From: Diphasiastrum complanatum
Lineage: Eukaryota > Streptophyta > Lycopodiopsida > Lycopodiales > Lycopodiaceae
Assembly (NCBI GenBank): GCA_029204225.1
Contig: CM055093.1
Location: 3,874,056-3,938,055 of the forward strand
Direction of reading: 5' to 3'
Length of the DNA stretch: 64,000 nt
Shown here piece by piece: positions 1 through 11,496 of this stretch. Positions within the stretch are counted from its first letter, which is position 1; every line of letters begins with the position of its first letter. The notes under the pieces are model-generated. The model did not search any database and was not told where the DNA came from. It saw nothing but the letters and a program-made list of their open reading frames with translations. The position numbers and the translations under genes were made by a program.

Positions 1-700
1 TTTTGGATGGATTTAGTTGCTACAACCAAGTCAAGATTGCACCTGCGGATCACCATAAAACATCTTTTGCAACAGAATGGGAAAGTTATGCTTATAAAGT
101 TATGTCATTTAAACTTTGTAATGCACCTAGTTTATTTCAAAGAGTGATGTAGTTCACCTTCAAAGACTACTTGCAAAAATTCCTTGAAATCTACTTGGAC
201 GATCTTTGAGTCCATAATGCCGATACAGACCACTTGGATCATTTGGAAAAAGCATTTGAATGTTGTGCCAAATACCAAATCTCCTTAATCTGGAAAAGTG
301 TCAAATTTGGGTTACTCATGGAGTTGTCCTTGGACATGTGATATCAAGACATGGCATTGCTATGGATTGTTCCAAAATTAAGGTCATTGTGGAGTTACCA
401 CTGCTAAGAACAATTTGAGGAGTCTACATTTTTATGGGTCATGCAAATTACTATCAGATATTTATTTTATTTTTTGAGGATTTAGCAAGACCTATATACA
501 GGCTGACTATTGTACCGATTTGGACAGTTGAGGCATTGGAAGCATTTGAAAAATTGAAGAAAGCTTTAGCTTCTGCACTGATACTACGAGCTTCAATTTG
601 GACAATTGAGTTTCATGTTCATATTGATGCATCAAAATATGCTATTAAATCAGTTTTGTGTGGGGTCGAAGATCTTTCATAGTATAACCCTTCCGCCTGT
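1..700 (+). pseudogene. Ty3/gypsy reverse transcriptase-RNase H remnant
   Basis: Broken translation across several frames gives the classic gypsy RT core. There is a 'DGFSCYNQVKIAPADHHKTS' block near the start, a NAPS-type stretch around 120-140, and the catalytic YLDD motif at 192-203. A 'VVLGHVISRHGIAMD' block follows around 320-370, then an RNase H-type start in the 434-682 frame (KAFEKLKKAL near 545, HIDASKYAIKSVL near 620-660). In an active element this would be the polymerase of an Env-less gypsy retrotransposon. Stops and frameshifts (for example right after YLDD and near 417) show it is dead. The 5' side is cut by the window edge. Its right end runs into the LTR-like sequence beginning about 700, so it is probably older DNA into which the next element inserted. 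Confidence 0.85.
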
Positions 701-704
701 CAAC

Positions 705-1466
705 AAAGGTTAGATCATCGAATAGGTGCCTAACTATGCATAGATGCTACTTTTCGTTAAATTCCTACTTTTTCCCTTAACTCTACTCACCACTATGCTA
801 CTCCTCTACACTAACATTCATCATAGTTTGGGTGAAGGGAAGGGATAGAAAAAAAGAGGTTGAGAAGAGAAGAGAGGAAGAGAGAGAGATAGAGAGTGAG
901 GGTGGAGGTTAGCTCAAATGCTCCTTATGCTTGCTAATGGAAAAGCATTCACTATGGCAAACAATAAAGATGGAAATAGAAAGCAATGGAAAACACAATC
1001 AAGAGCATTAGCAAGTAGTGAATAGCAAATGAGGATGCTTCTCTTCCAAAAATGGTAGAGTTTCCTCCTTCTCATTAAGCATGGAAATAGTGTACAAATG
1101 GTGCCTTTTTATAAAATGGGGAAGGCCCTTGCCCCTCAATCTTATTGGCTAATATTCACAATGATCCTAACCATTCATCTTGGACCCAACTTGATCCAAG
1201 GGTCCACAAAAAATACATTAGAAATCACTAGATTCATGTGAGTCCCAATTTGGACCCAACTCTAAAAAGTGATCTCTAAGTTTAACAATGACATTGGGCC
1301 TCTAGTTTTATTTTGATTACAAGGCCCAAGTCAACTTTATTTTATTTACAACTTCAATTGCGTGCTCATTGGGCCATGGGATTATACACGCAGGATGCCA
1401 TGCCCTGGCAACACATTTTATTGGAGGATTTTATTTATCTACTCTTTGTTGGGAATACCCCCAATA
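705..1466 (-). repeat. LTR of gypsy-related element 1 (downstream LTR, minus orientation)
   Basis: The right end (ACACGCAGGATGCCA near 1386, then GGGAATACCCCCAATA to 1466, then GGACCCACGGCC) matches the end of the LTR at 30773-30973 and its following internal sequence (AAATACCCACAACA then GGGTCCACGGCCC). The conserved internal start after position 1466 fixes the LTR/internal border. A GA-rich tract at 845-900 resembles the GA-rich part of the LTR at 35079-35782. The left end is uncertain; no clear TG dinucleotide with a target duplication was found, so about 705 is an estimate. Confidence 0.55.
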
Positions 1467-1469
1467 GGA

Positions 1470-4326
1470 CCCACGGCCTGAAGTAGTGCCGGTCCCTCGG
1501 CACTTTGCCGATTTAGTAGAGCGTTCTCTTGGACCGCCTCTGGTGGATGAGATATCCCGTAACGTCTTCCATGAAGTTGAGATGGTCCAGTTTCTCCGAG
1601 TCCTTTGGTGTGTGGAAGGACTTGTGAACTCCTGTCAACCATTCCTAATCCACCCATGCTTGGAATTGTTTCGTCCAGGGATCACCAAGGAATGCAGCTT
1701 GGTAATATACGCGAGCAACTGGCAGCTGGTCTTCAACTTTGTCAGAATCGAGCGCCTTATTTAGATCAAAGAATATAGAGGGAAGGAAATCATCCCATTT
1801 TGTTGCAATGCCCATTAAATATTCCAAGTCCCGGGCGTAAGTGGCTGTCACGCGGACTGTGGGATCGGGGCAATTGATGTAGTGACTGGCGAATGCGATC
1901 AGAGCCCTTCTGGTGTCTACATCCGTTGTCCATCCATATTTGGATTTGATGATTGGCCAGTTGAAATTGTTGAGTGTGATCTGGTCCAGAGGAGTGCCGC
2001 ATTCCGCCCATTTGGATCTTCTTGGACATAGCAAGAAATGCGCATTCACCCGTAACTGTTGCGGACTCGTCACGTAAGCCCTGATGGCCGCAGGATCTCT
2101 CTCAAATAACTGATTCGCCACTCCGGTTGTGGTTGGAGGGCGGGTAAGGCTTGCAGTTCTTTTCCCTTGATGGTCTGAGCTGAGAAGGATAACTGCCAAC
2201 TGTCTCTTGATGACTCGTGGGGATATTTGGATAAAAATTCATTGATGTTCTCCTCCACGGATTTCGGTCTTCGGAAGGCCCGGCTGGTAAATATCATTCA
2301 TGACCCTCTGGATGATGTTGTTGGGCCCTGGCTGGTGGTTGTGCCTTGGCTCTGGTCACGCGTCTTAACGGCCGCATCTGTCTGCCCTTGGTCCTGGCCT
2401 TCGGACCCTTGATCTAGATGAAATCCTCCTGCTGTCTACTGGCTCTGGTCTTGGCTGGTACTAGCTTGTGCAGTGTCAAAATTCGATGGCAGTGGAATTA
2501 CCACGGGGGAGGGCTGGGCCTTCGTTTCCATGTATTTCTGGCATGCCTTGAGGGCTTGCTTGGCCTGGGCGGGCTCTTGCGTTGCGCTTGTCTGATACTT
2601 ATTGAATTTCGCCTGGTAGCTGTTCAGGGTTTGGCTATAAATATGCACCTGACGTCGTAGAAGAGTCATCTCTGATTGGAAAAGCGGCCTTGTGTTCGGT
2701 GCAGTTTGAACTAACCAGATGAGCTTTTCTTCTTGTAAGGCCTTAACCTCCGTCCCCAGCCGCGTGTTCTCTGCTTCCAAAAGTGTAAGTTGCACCTGGA
2801 TGGGGGCAAGCCGTTGGGATGCTTTAGTTTGAAGCTCCCGCACCTTTGTGGAGGCCTTTGTCAGCACTTTGGAGAGGCTTTGAATATATTTGTTTAGGCC
2901 TTCCTCCTTCTGCTGCAACTTGGCAATCTCCTGGTGCCCTTCTTGTTCGTGTTGCTGAGCTAAAATCAGCTCTTGCTGCAGCTTGGTGAGGTTAGCTCGC
3001 ACTTGTGTATTATTTGTTGCCAACTGTAGTACCCTGCTTTCCAGAATAGCTTTGGCTACTACCGCATCCAGGATGTATTTTCCTAGGGTTTGGTACGCCG
3101 TCGTTAAATCTGTGGGAGCAGCTGGTACACTGGCACTAGCAGGAGCTTGTGTTGTATCGGCCCTGACGACTTGTGAAATTCCGTCGTCATTGTCTTCAAT
3201 CAGGTTTTCATTTATCCTGATGCCATCTGGGGCGGTAGGTTCAGTCCGATCTGGTGATTCTACAAAAACTGTTTGTACAAATGCGTCATCAGACAGCGGT
3301 TGGCTGCCCTCAACAACCTTTGGCGAAGCGGGTGGGGTGTGAGAAACAAGTGGAAACAGGGGCGAGGACGGTTTGTCCGAACGAGAGGATGGGAGGAACA
3401 GTGGGGAACTGAAGGGTGGTGTGGAATATGGAAGAAGGTGAGGATGGAGCGGAAAGTGTCTGGCATGGAGGTGAAAAATTGATAACTTGCATCCATGCCA
3501 GAGTGTCGGGGGATAGTTGCGAATCAGAAGGGTTGAATGTGAGAGGAGCAATAGTGGTGGCAGGAGTAATGGAGGATGTGATGGTGATAGATGGAGCAAC
3601 GGACACTGGAAGAGAAGTAGGAGTGGTATCAACAGAAGAAACGGGGATGGAGACATAAACAGATGTGGATGGAATAGGAAGAGAGGTAGCAACAATAGAA
3701 ATTGGAGTGGGGGGTTGCACAAAAGACGAAGTGGCGATGGTTGATGGAGTGGTTAGTGCGACAGTGGAGACACGTCGTCGGGTAACAAGTGGAGATGTGG
3801 AAGTAGAGGCAGTGCCACGCATTCGTTTGCTAGCCGTTGTGTTAATGACTGCAGGTTAGGAGGAGGTAGATGCTTGAGATGGTGGGTAAAGGTTAGTATG
3901 TGGCACAAGGGTAGATAGGAGGGATGAGCATTGGAAACCGCGCACTTTCATCTCAAAAAGTGTGCAGGCAAAGTTACACAACAAGGGGCCTGCTGCGATT
4001 CGCTCACGGTTGTTGGGTTTGATGGAGTTAGTTAATTCTGGAATAAGGAAGCTATGCCAGTCATATGGCACAACGGAGGGGTTAGGGAATTCCAGAAAGG
4101 ATTCCACTATCTGACTCAGCAGCGTAGACTGGATTCTGTCCTTGCGAAATGTTGAAATAACCAGAAAGTTATTCAACAGATGTGTTGCTGTCTGGATGAC
4201 GGATTCCGTGGTGCAATAGGTTTCACCGTCCATGTGGTTGGATCTACCTTTACAGCATGTTCTCTGTTCTTGAAGGTGAGTTTCCCTGTACCCTAGTTGT
4301 GTACTACCTGCGCAGCCCTCAACCAT
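1470..4326 (-). pseudogene. Large ORF of unknown function downstream of gypsy protease (element 1 'ORF3')
   Basis: It is read right to left. A globular N-terminal part (4326-3856, about 155 codons, with FLEFPNPSVVPYDWHSFLIP and a following GPLLCNFACTLFEMKVRG block) leads in the same frame, past one stop, into a Ser/Thr/Pro/Val-rich linker (3822-3310). A shift to another frame leads to a segment with acidic patches and a strong heptad-like coiled coil (roughly 3050-2650, rich in L, Q, E, K and A). A C-terminal globular part follows (2297-2070 and 2199-1645, with WAECGTPLDQITLNNFNWPI and a YARDLEYLMG block). No transmembrane segment or polymerase motif is seen. The position, 3' of the protease where pol or an Athila-type extra ORF would be, suggests an element-encoded accessory protein. 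The family is not recognised. The frameshift near 3340 and the stop near 3850 show decay. Confidence 0.6.
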
Positions 4327-4815
4327 GGTCTTCCCAGTAAAATAAGGTATGCAGATGGAGATTCAGGTATATCCATGACCACAAAAGTAATCACATACTG
4401 CATGCCTGATATCCTTATGGGAATATCAACAACTACACCTTTTGGTTTTCACACAGGATTGATCTGCTAGCTTGATGGCGAATCTGGCTGGCTTCAATCC
4501 TTGTAATCCCCATTTTTCGTACAAAGTAGTGGAGATCAGATTGACACCTGATCCTCCATCTACCACTACCGCCTCATCCTCGTATCTCTTGTGTTTGATT
4601 GGCAAAGTGATGTTGTGTTTCTGACTTTTCCATGCTGCTCCGATGTGGAGGACGTTACTTGTTTCATCATAGCCCGCACAAAAAATGGGTTCAGGCACTA
4701 CTGGCTCCTCATCCGCCTTGGCCCATTCAGCAAAAAGGCTTTTCGCTTGTGGTGCAATCCGCAGTAGTTCTCCGAGGGGTAAACTAACATGGCTTGATAG
4801 CAAGAGTGTGAGCAT
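4200..4815 (-). pseudogene. Retropepsin (aspartic protease) domain of element 1
   Basis: The frame beginning at 4815 carries the retropepsin active-site loop DGGSGVNLIS (DGGSG at 4546-4560), preceded by an AAW(K)SQKHNITLPI strand block typical of plant gypsy PR. Past a stop or shift near 4425 the sequence continues with SAYLILLGRPWLRAAQVVHNWG, the conserved C-terminal flap (LLGRPW). This enzyme would cleave Gag-Pol in the particle. The catalytic Asp is intact. The same fold occurs on the plus strand at 18277-18861. The frame is broken between the active site and the LLGRPW block. Confidence 0.82.
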
Positions 4816-4977
4816 TTCAGTGCGTGGTTACTCAGGCTCCACCATGTGAAAAGGTGGTTCATGTTGGTGCAACCGATCATTCTGATCAGTGCGTAGTGGT
4901 GAGCCCGGTTGCGAATCTCGTTTGACGCCGACTGGAGGTTTTGTGGGATTGTTTCGTTCTTGCTCTTTTTCCTCCTC

Positions 4978-6044
4978 TTATGTTTTTTGTACCCAGTGTC
5001 TTATTTTCTGGTACTGCCTTCTCTCTTCCCTCACATTTGGATATGGTGCTAAAGTTGAGGGTTGGTCGTTAGTGACCGATGGTGGTGGTGAGGGAGCCAC
5101 TTCCTTCCTCTTCTGTGCTCGCGTAACAACTAACACAGGAGAGTAGTCGTGTCGTCCTTTCGATGGCATCCCTGCTGGAACTGCTGATTGTTGTATGCCA
5201 ATGAGGTTAAGAGGTGCACTGGTTCCAAGTTTAAATGGACAATTCTTGAAATAATGTCCATAACCCCAATCCCTGCAGGAAGTTGTATATTGTCCTTTGT
5301 AGGGACATTCTACAATTCTGTGTCCCTCACCGCACCCGTAGCAGCCGTAATTTCTTTCACCTTGACGTTGAGTTTGAGCTGTATAGGCCGATACATATTC
5401 ATTTATAATAGGATCCATAAATGGTTTATTTGGTCCGTACCACTGCTGCTGCTCAGGTTGAGGTGACATTTGCAATTCTTGTTCTGTTGTTGTTAGGTTT
5501 ACATGGGCCACTTGTTGATTGGCTGGCCCTGGTGGAGCAGGTAAGGCCATGCGTTGTGGTTGATTGGGTGCGCCGTACCTTGGTGCTGATAATGATAAGA
5601 AGTCTGATAGGGACTTCTCTTCTGTTGAACAACCCTGGGGTTAAATGGACAAAATGCCGTATCGTGCGATGTTGCATTGCACAGATGGCAGAATCTATGT
5701 GTCAGTCTCAGATTTTGCTTTAGGACTGGACACTCGTTCACTGTATGGTTTTGCATGCATACTGAACACCATACATTCTCTCATCGAGGATACTGCAGCT
5801 GAATTGGTTCCGGTTGATGTGGAGTTACTGCTACAGTTCCTTGTAAGGCCTTCAGTTTCTGGTCAAACTGCATTGTAAGTTGTTCCATCTGTTGTTTGTG
5901 TAATTTTGTCATTTGCTCCAATAGCAGTTCTGTGGATAGAGCAGATGTGTTTGACGATGATGATGCGATTGAGAGAGTAGGAGTGTGGGTGGAAGGATAT
6001 TCGTCGTCAGATCCCTCATTCTCTTTCCTGATGGCATCTTCCAT
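4978..6044 (-). pseudogene. Gag nucleocapsid region with multiple CCHC zinc knuckles (element 1)
   Basis: This follows the capsid part. A Gln-rich coiled segment (LLEQMTKLHKQQMEQLTMQF, about 5920-5860) leads into three zinc knuckles: CSVCMQNHTVNEC (about 5740-5700), CHLCNATSHDTAFC (about 5690-5650) and, after a frame change near 5550, CYGCGEGHRIVEC (about 5345-5305). A fourth degenerate knuckle (CRDWGYGHYFKNC) lacks its second cysteine. Zinc knuckles package element RNA. Three or four knuckles is more than the one or two usual in gypsy Gag, and element 2 has the same arrangement. Stops near 5781 and 5499 break the frame. Confidence 0.78.
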
Positions 6045-6098
6045 AGCCTCTTGTAGAGTAGCATACTACTCCCATCTTTTCAGTTCTCTTCTAATGCT

Positions 6099-6659
6099 TC
6101 ATGGTAATCCGGCTAGGAACCACATGATCACCGCATGATCGGGAGTCAGGACTGCACTGCACTCGGATCGTAGATGTTTGACCCGTTCAATATAATCCCG
6201 GACCCTTTCTCGTTTTCCCACCTTGACTTTGCTTAGCAAGAGAAACGGGTCTTCCAGAAACTTTCTTGGTTTAAAGCACGTAATGAGAGCCGCTTTAACC
6301 GCCTCCCAGGTGGATATCTCTTCCTCTGACAGGTTGAAAAACCAATCCTGAGCCACTGCAAGTAAGGACATAGGGAATAGCATCAGCTTCTTTACAGGTG
6401 TCCATTCGCCATAGATTTCACAAGCTTGCTCATAGATATGGAGGAATCGGATGGGATCTGAGAATTCATCGTATTTTGGTATCTCCATCCATGGTGCACT
6501 CCGAACGGCATGCAAGGGTGCGATAGGTACAGGTTGGCCCATTGGATCCATTGGTGCTGGTTTCAGTTCTGCCTCTTGTTGCACAGCTGCTAATGTGGAA
6601 AGGTGTGGTGTCTGATTTGCTATCCTACATGCTATTGATCGTCCCGATCTCAGATTCAT
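6099..6659 (-). pseudogene. Gag capsid (retrotransposon gag domain) of element 1
   Basis: The 187-codon frame starts MNLRSGRSIACR, an M-x-RSGR start shared with the gag fragment at 22348 (MQLRSGRKTRSR). Around residues 55-185 it has the retrotransposon gag fold signatures: PKYDEFSDPIRFLHIYEQAC, then LMLFPMSLLAVAQDWFFNL, W-E-AVKAAL, and VKVGKRERVRDYIERVKHL. It would assemble the virus-like particle. The frame ends at a stop after WFLAGLP but the same frame continues downstream, so this is a nonsense mutation rather than a natural end. Confidence 0.85.
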
Positions 6660-7560
6660 CCGGTGGTGGGTTCCAAAGTGATTGGATCTTGCTTATACAA
6701 TAGGATGCAGTCTGGATCTTCAAGGATCTGATTGCTCTAATCTGCCGGAATGAATTTTAGGCCTTTTGCGGTGGTTTTTCCTTGATAACTTTTTTCTCCT
6801 TGCACTAATTGACTTGAGATTTTGACAGTAGCTGGATCTAATGCAGATCTCACTGATCTGGTCTGCGAGAGTTATCTTGTGCGAGGGTTGGCTGTGTGAG
6901 GGTTCTTTAGCTGTTTTTGCAGGTAAAAAATTTGATATCTTTCAGATCTCTGGGAAGTAACTCTCGCAAGCTTCATAGTAGCTGGATCTGGGTTAGATCT
7001 CACTATGTGAAAATTTCACTGTCTGCGAGAGTTAAAAACCACTTTTTGGACTTGATCTTCACCAGATCTTCATACTAACTCTCGCAGGTTTCATCATTGA
7101 TATAATTTAAAATTCTGAATCAATTGAGATGGTCTGCGAGAGTTTTTACTAGAAGGATTTGCTGAATCTTCATTTTGCACTTAAATCCAATTTTTTGCTC
7201 ACTGGAATCAAACTAACTTTCGCAAGCTCTTCTGTGTCTTGGTCTCACTGAGATGGAACTTCAGAATCCTCTGCGAGAGATCTTGATCACTGGAACTAAA
7301 AATTTCACTGTCTGCGAGGGTTCACTGATACTTTCTCACTTTTTTTCACTGGGAACTCTCGCACATGCACTTAATTATGAAACTAACTCTTGCAAGCTTC
7401 TCTGTGTCCTGGTCTCACTGAGATGGAACTTCAGTAGGCTCTGCGAGAGTTCTTATGAAAATTTGATTTTTTTTGGATTTTTTCAAGGGTTTTTTGAATT
7501 TTTTATGATTTTTTTCTAAGTATTTTCAGGTTTCAATTTTTGATGAAAAAGGCCTTAGGA
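6660..7560 (-). repeat. 5' untranslated region of element 1 with repeated GCGAGAGTT motif
   Basis: No coding potential. The motif CTGCGAGAGTT or its complement AACTCTCGCA recurs about ten times between 6865 and 7460. A longer block (CTGTGT-C-TGGTCTCACTGAGATGGAACTTCAG) occurs at about 7230 and 7405, and again in element 2 near 34500. These repeats lie between the Gag start and the expected primer site, so they belong to the leader RNA. Confidence 0.65.
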
Positions 7561-7779
7561 AATTAGTTTTTCATTAGGGGATATTAGAACTCAAAATGGG
7601 CCCTTTGTCAAAATGCTTTTTTTGACTTCACGCGGCTTCAACACTTATGTGTCCCAATCAATGGTGTCCATCTGTGACAAACTATAATAGTGGTGACGGA
7701 CTTTGATTGGTAGATTTTAAATCCACAAAATATAGTAGCTTATTATTTTTGTACAGACAACAACTTCATAATATCTTAT
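7561..7779. other. Spacer without recognisable gene
   Basis: About 220 bp of AT-rich sequence. It may hold the decayed primer site and start of element 1's upstream LTR, but I cannot recognise either with confidence. Confidence 0.4.
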
Positions 7780-8504
7780 GTTTGATGTATGATCAAGATC
7801 TAGTTGAGTTTGCATCTCTTTCACTGAGTAGATGTTGGTTTTCTACATTGGCATTGATAAATTTTGTGTTATCTTTCTAACCAAAGATCAAGAGATGTTT
7901 ATGGATCTTAATTGATTCATTTTTCTTCACAATAAACACTTAAGAATACCAAGTTCTAGGTGCTTTCTTGAGTCCATAAAGACTCCTCTTGAGAAAACAC
8001 ACGACGTCTTCTTCTCCAAGTTTTTGATGAAGCCCTCGAGTCATGAAGATCTCCTCCTACAAGTATCCATTTAAAAACCATTAATGACCTCAAGTTGAAA
8101 CAATTCTCTTTGAAAGGAAGTAGCAAGTGAGATGAGCATTATAATAGTGACTAGCTTAGCAACAGGAGCAAAAGTCTCTTCAAAATCTATCCCTTTGATT
8201 TGCAAGTACCCCTATGCCACAATCCTAGCCTTGTACTTATTGATAGTACCATCTTGATTTTATTTCAACATAAACACCCATTTAGAACCAAGAACATTTT
8301 TCTCTTGAAAAAGATCTACTAGATCCCATATATGATTTTCTATCAAGGCATCATACTCTACTCGCATAGCATATCTCCAACTTTGACACTTAATGGCATC
8401 TTCAAAGCAACTTGGTCCTCTGACAAAAGTTTCAAACACCAAACTTTTCAAGGATAAAAGATAGATCCAAGTGAATCTGGAATGATCATCTATGAAGATC
8501 ATAG
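7780..8504 (-). pseudogene. Ty1/copia integrase-RT remnant with internal deletion
   Basis: Read leftward: an integrase-core start (IFIDDHSRFTWIYLL, about 8500-8455) is joined within about 20 residues to the RT start (AMRVEYDALIENHIWDLVD, then GSKWVFMLK near 8262). It continues through broken frames with DGTINKYKARIVA, IDFEETFAPVAKLVTI and the RT block LKRSLYGLKKAPRTWYS near 7960. Most of the integrase is therefore missing. Several stops are present. The right end is the border of the copia A LTR at 8505. Confidence 0.8.
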
Positions 8505-9333
8505 TGTGTAGAAAAGTACAAAAAGGACCAAGAGTGGATCCTAATCTGATCCTCAAGAGGGATTGGTTGTCAGATTACTTGATCTATCAATCTACTTCAG
8601 ATTAAGATCAATCTAGATCAATTCTAGACACAAAATCCTAACAAGAACAATCATTAATTGAAGGTAAGTGTACTTTCTGGTTTCACACGTGTCAAACACT
8701 ATTTGAGTACGGACTCCAACCTGAAAATCAAGTACACATTGATAGAACCTCAAAACAATCAAAACAAATGTAGACAAATGGAGAGAATCACTCAAAATTG
8801 CTTCCAAAACCAAGATTGGTGTCTCACCTTGATTATGGCAAAATGTGGCTCTATATATACAATAAGTGAGATCTCGTGGCATTGATCATCCCTATGATCC
8901 CACATGTGTGAAGGTGCTTTGTCATATGATGATTCATCATGCAAAACTGACATTTGGACAAAACCTTCTATTTTGAGCACTTTTGGTCTATTTTCCTTCT
9001 ATATGGAGATCTACTTGGAAATCTTCTAGAACTCAAAATTCACCTACTTCAGCTTATTCCACGTGTGAGCTGTCCTCTACACATGGGATATGACACCTAA
9101 CCAAAGGATGTGGCTCATGCAATCAGTAGATTGATGCCATGTGTCATATGTCTAGAAAACTAGTTTTTGGCCTTTTTAGCCACTAGAACTTGAATTAAAT
9201 CATATGTACATCCTATATGATTATGGTACATGATAAGTACACTAGTTTCACATGTGGGAACAGGCTCCACACATGTGTGTTTATCTATATACAAGATTTT
9301 TGGCCTCTACCAAGCTTATTTTTGCATTTTTCA
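8505..9333 (-). repeat. Copia A 3' LTR
   Basis: 829 bp, nearly identical to 11497-12490 except that it lacks a 162-bp block. TG...CA ends. It contains CTATATATACAA near 8854, a likely TATA region, and several CACRTGTG palindromes. Confidence 0.85.
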
Positions 9334-11496
9334 CACTCCTCAAAAATCTAGCCTGGTAAATTTAGCTTGATGGAAAACATGATGATCTTGAACTTGAGTC
9401 TATGGGCTGAATTGGTCAGAGCATAAATGAAACTATTCTCATTTTGTGATTGATGCTCCTTATTCTTGATTGATTTCTCTTGGATTATAACAATACGTTT
9501 GAACTTATCTAAAGTTCCAAGCAAAATACTTTCCAAGGACATAAAATAAATCCAAGTTACTTTCATGAAAGTGACATCTATCTTTGCATCTTGAACCAAA
9601 CAATGCACTTCCAAATGAAAAATTTCAAAAGATTTGACATGTGTTGTGATGGACTCTTGAAGAAAAATCTTGCAAGTCCTTGTGAGACTCTAAGCCTCAT
9701 TCACCTTTCCACAAAGGAAACACCTTTCCTTGGACTTGTCCTTCTTGTATTTGCATTTTGAACTTGAAGTTCCCTCCTTCACCTCGGCCCCCTTGCTTTG
9801 GTTCTCCTTGGATGGACTGGTCTTCTTTCTGTAGCATCTTGAGAAAAAATATCCTCCCTTGCCAAAAGGTTGCACTCAGGATCCTTTCTTTCCTTCAATA
9901 GGATGCCACCTATTGATGCCATGTGAATAAAAACCTGTGATATGATTCTACAAATATAATGACTAGTCACTTGGAAACTTTGCTTTGATCAGTAAGACAA
10001 AAGCAAACAATCTCTGAATCAAATCACTAAAGAAATCAAATCCAATCTCCTATTGGACTCATCAAATACCAATGACTCTTTCTTTTGAAAGTTGAATTGG
10101 ATATGAAAAAGATTTGACACCTAGATTTTTCTTTTCACTTGAGTTGTTCTCTCAACACTTGAGATTCTTGAACAAAAGATGGGTTTTGTTTCAAACACAT
10201 GAAAATCAAACTTAATCACTTCTTTTGGACTCACTCTTGACCCAAATAATCTCACTCTTGAGATTTAGAATGAATTTGATTTGATTTGAAAACAAACTAT
10301 ACCACCAATTTTTCACAAAGCTTAAAAATTAGACAACTAGAGATTCACAAAGATCTCAACCATACATGAATACTCAAATATGGACTCCTCCTCATTCTAG
10401 ACATCAAATGGGATCACAAATTGACCCTCACACTCTCACAAAGAAATTTGAATAGAACTAATTTGAGTTTCATACATTCTATGTCAATTTTTGCTCAACA
10501 AATTGAATTCAATCACTCCTATTGGATTCCACCAATTACTCTACCTTTTAAGACTTGGAATGAAATTCAAAATCAAAAGTTGTGATTTTTCTCACTAAGA
10601 TATTGTGCTTCAAAGAGCTAATGCCACTTAGAAAGATTTGATCACTTAGGAGAAGACAAACTCTCCACCAATAACAACACAAAATGAGCTTCTAGATCTT
10701 GCCCTCTACAAAGGAAGGAACTCTTAGAAAATTGGATCTCTCTCTACACATTTGCCATAGACACCTTAATGAATCTTTTCAAACCTTACAATCACTCAAA
10801 CAAATTGAGTAGGGTTGAACAATGTGACTTGGATCTCAATCTCTTTTCTAGAACTCTCAATTTAAGCCAATCTATGTCAAATTCTACAAAAGATTTGCAT
10901 AGATGCTCTATATGCACTAGAAACTCTCAAAGGTTTCACTTGGAGGACAGATCCAAAGATGTTTTCTAGCAAATTGATTCTTCTAAACTTGACCCTATCA
11001 CTCTTGAACAAATCTAGAGTGATGGTACAATGGATTTCAACCTCTCACCTTGCATATCACTCCTTAATCTATGATTTTTAGCAAAATCTCTCTCAACTTC
11101 AACATGCACTCAAAAAATCAATAATTAATTAATGCACCTAATTCAAGCTTCAAATTTAATTTCTTGGCTGATCTAATCCAAGAACTAATCAAGAGATTAG
11201 ATTCTCTATAGAAAATGCCTGATTTTGCACCAAAAATCTCTCAAATTGGGTGTGTGAGTCAAATTCTACAAATTTTTGAAATTTCTCAGTCAAAACCGGA
11301 GCTGTATGATCTCACACGTGTGAAATGAGTTCCTACAGCCCACAACAAGATCTGGACCAAAAATTTTGAGGATAGCTATCAAATCCAACTCGCTACACAA
11401 AATTTGACTAGTTTCCAAAAAACTGCTAATTTTGGCTTTGATTTGGATTAACCCTATCAATTTCAACAAAACCTCTTGTACTAGGCTCTGATACCA
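9334..11496 (-). pseudogene. Copia A interior: decayed Gag, zinc knuckle and truncated integrase
   Basis: From the primer site leftward the sequence is AT-rich and full of stops; 10000-11290 would be the gag body but no domain can be named safely. Near 9875-9690 a Lys/Ser-rich tail leads to the start of a zinc knuckle (CFLCGKVNEA). Around 9614-9348 an integrase-like VTWIYFMSLESILLGTLDKFK block is seen (compare copia IN F-DD--R-TWIYF). It then runs straight into the 3' LTR, so most of integrase and all of RT/RNase H have been deleted. Confidence 0.6.
11484..11496 (-). other. Primer-binding site of copia A (initiator tRNA-Met type)
   Basis: On the minus strand this reads TGGTATCAGAGCC, directly abutting the 5' LTR end. 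It is complementary to the 3' end of plant initiator tRNA-Met and primes minus-strand DNA synthesis. Confidence 0.85.

Larger units (their letters stand above)
1467..7560 (-). mobile_element. Gypsy-related element 1, internal region: Gag, protease and a large unknown ORF; no RT or integrase seen
   Basis: Reading leftward from 6659 the order is Gag, a zinc-knuckle region, retropepsin, then a long ORF of unknown function ending near 1470, followed by the LTR. No YxDD, RNase H or integrase HHCC/DDE signature is visible between the protease (about 4200) and the LTR, although most of the 2.7 kb is open in one frame or another. It therefore looks non-autonomous, relying on another element's polymerase. 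The 5' untranslated part (6660-7560) has repeats shared with element 2 at 33640-34560, so both belong to one family. Its upstream LTR beyond 7560 is not recognisable. Confidence 0.7.

Noticed and set aside
1470-4326. Envelope-like protein in element 1
   Set aside because: No signal peptide or membrane segment visible in the ORF; position alone does not justify an env call.
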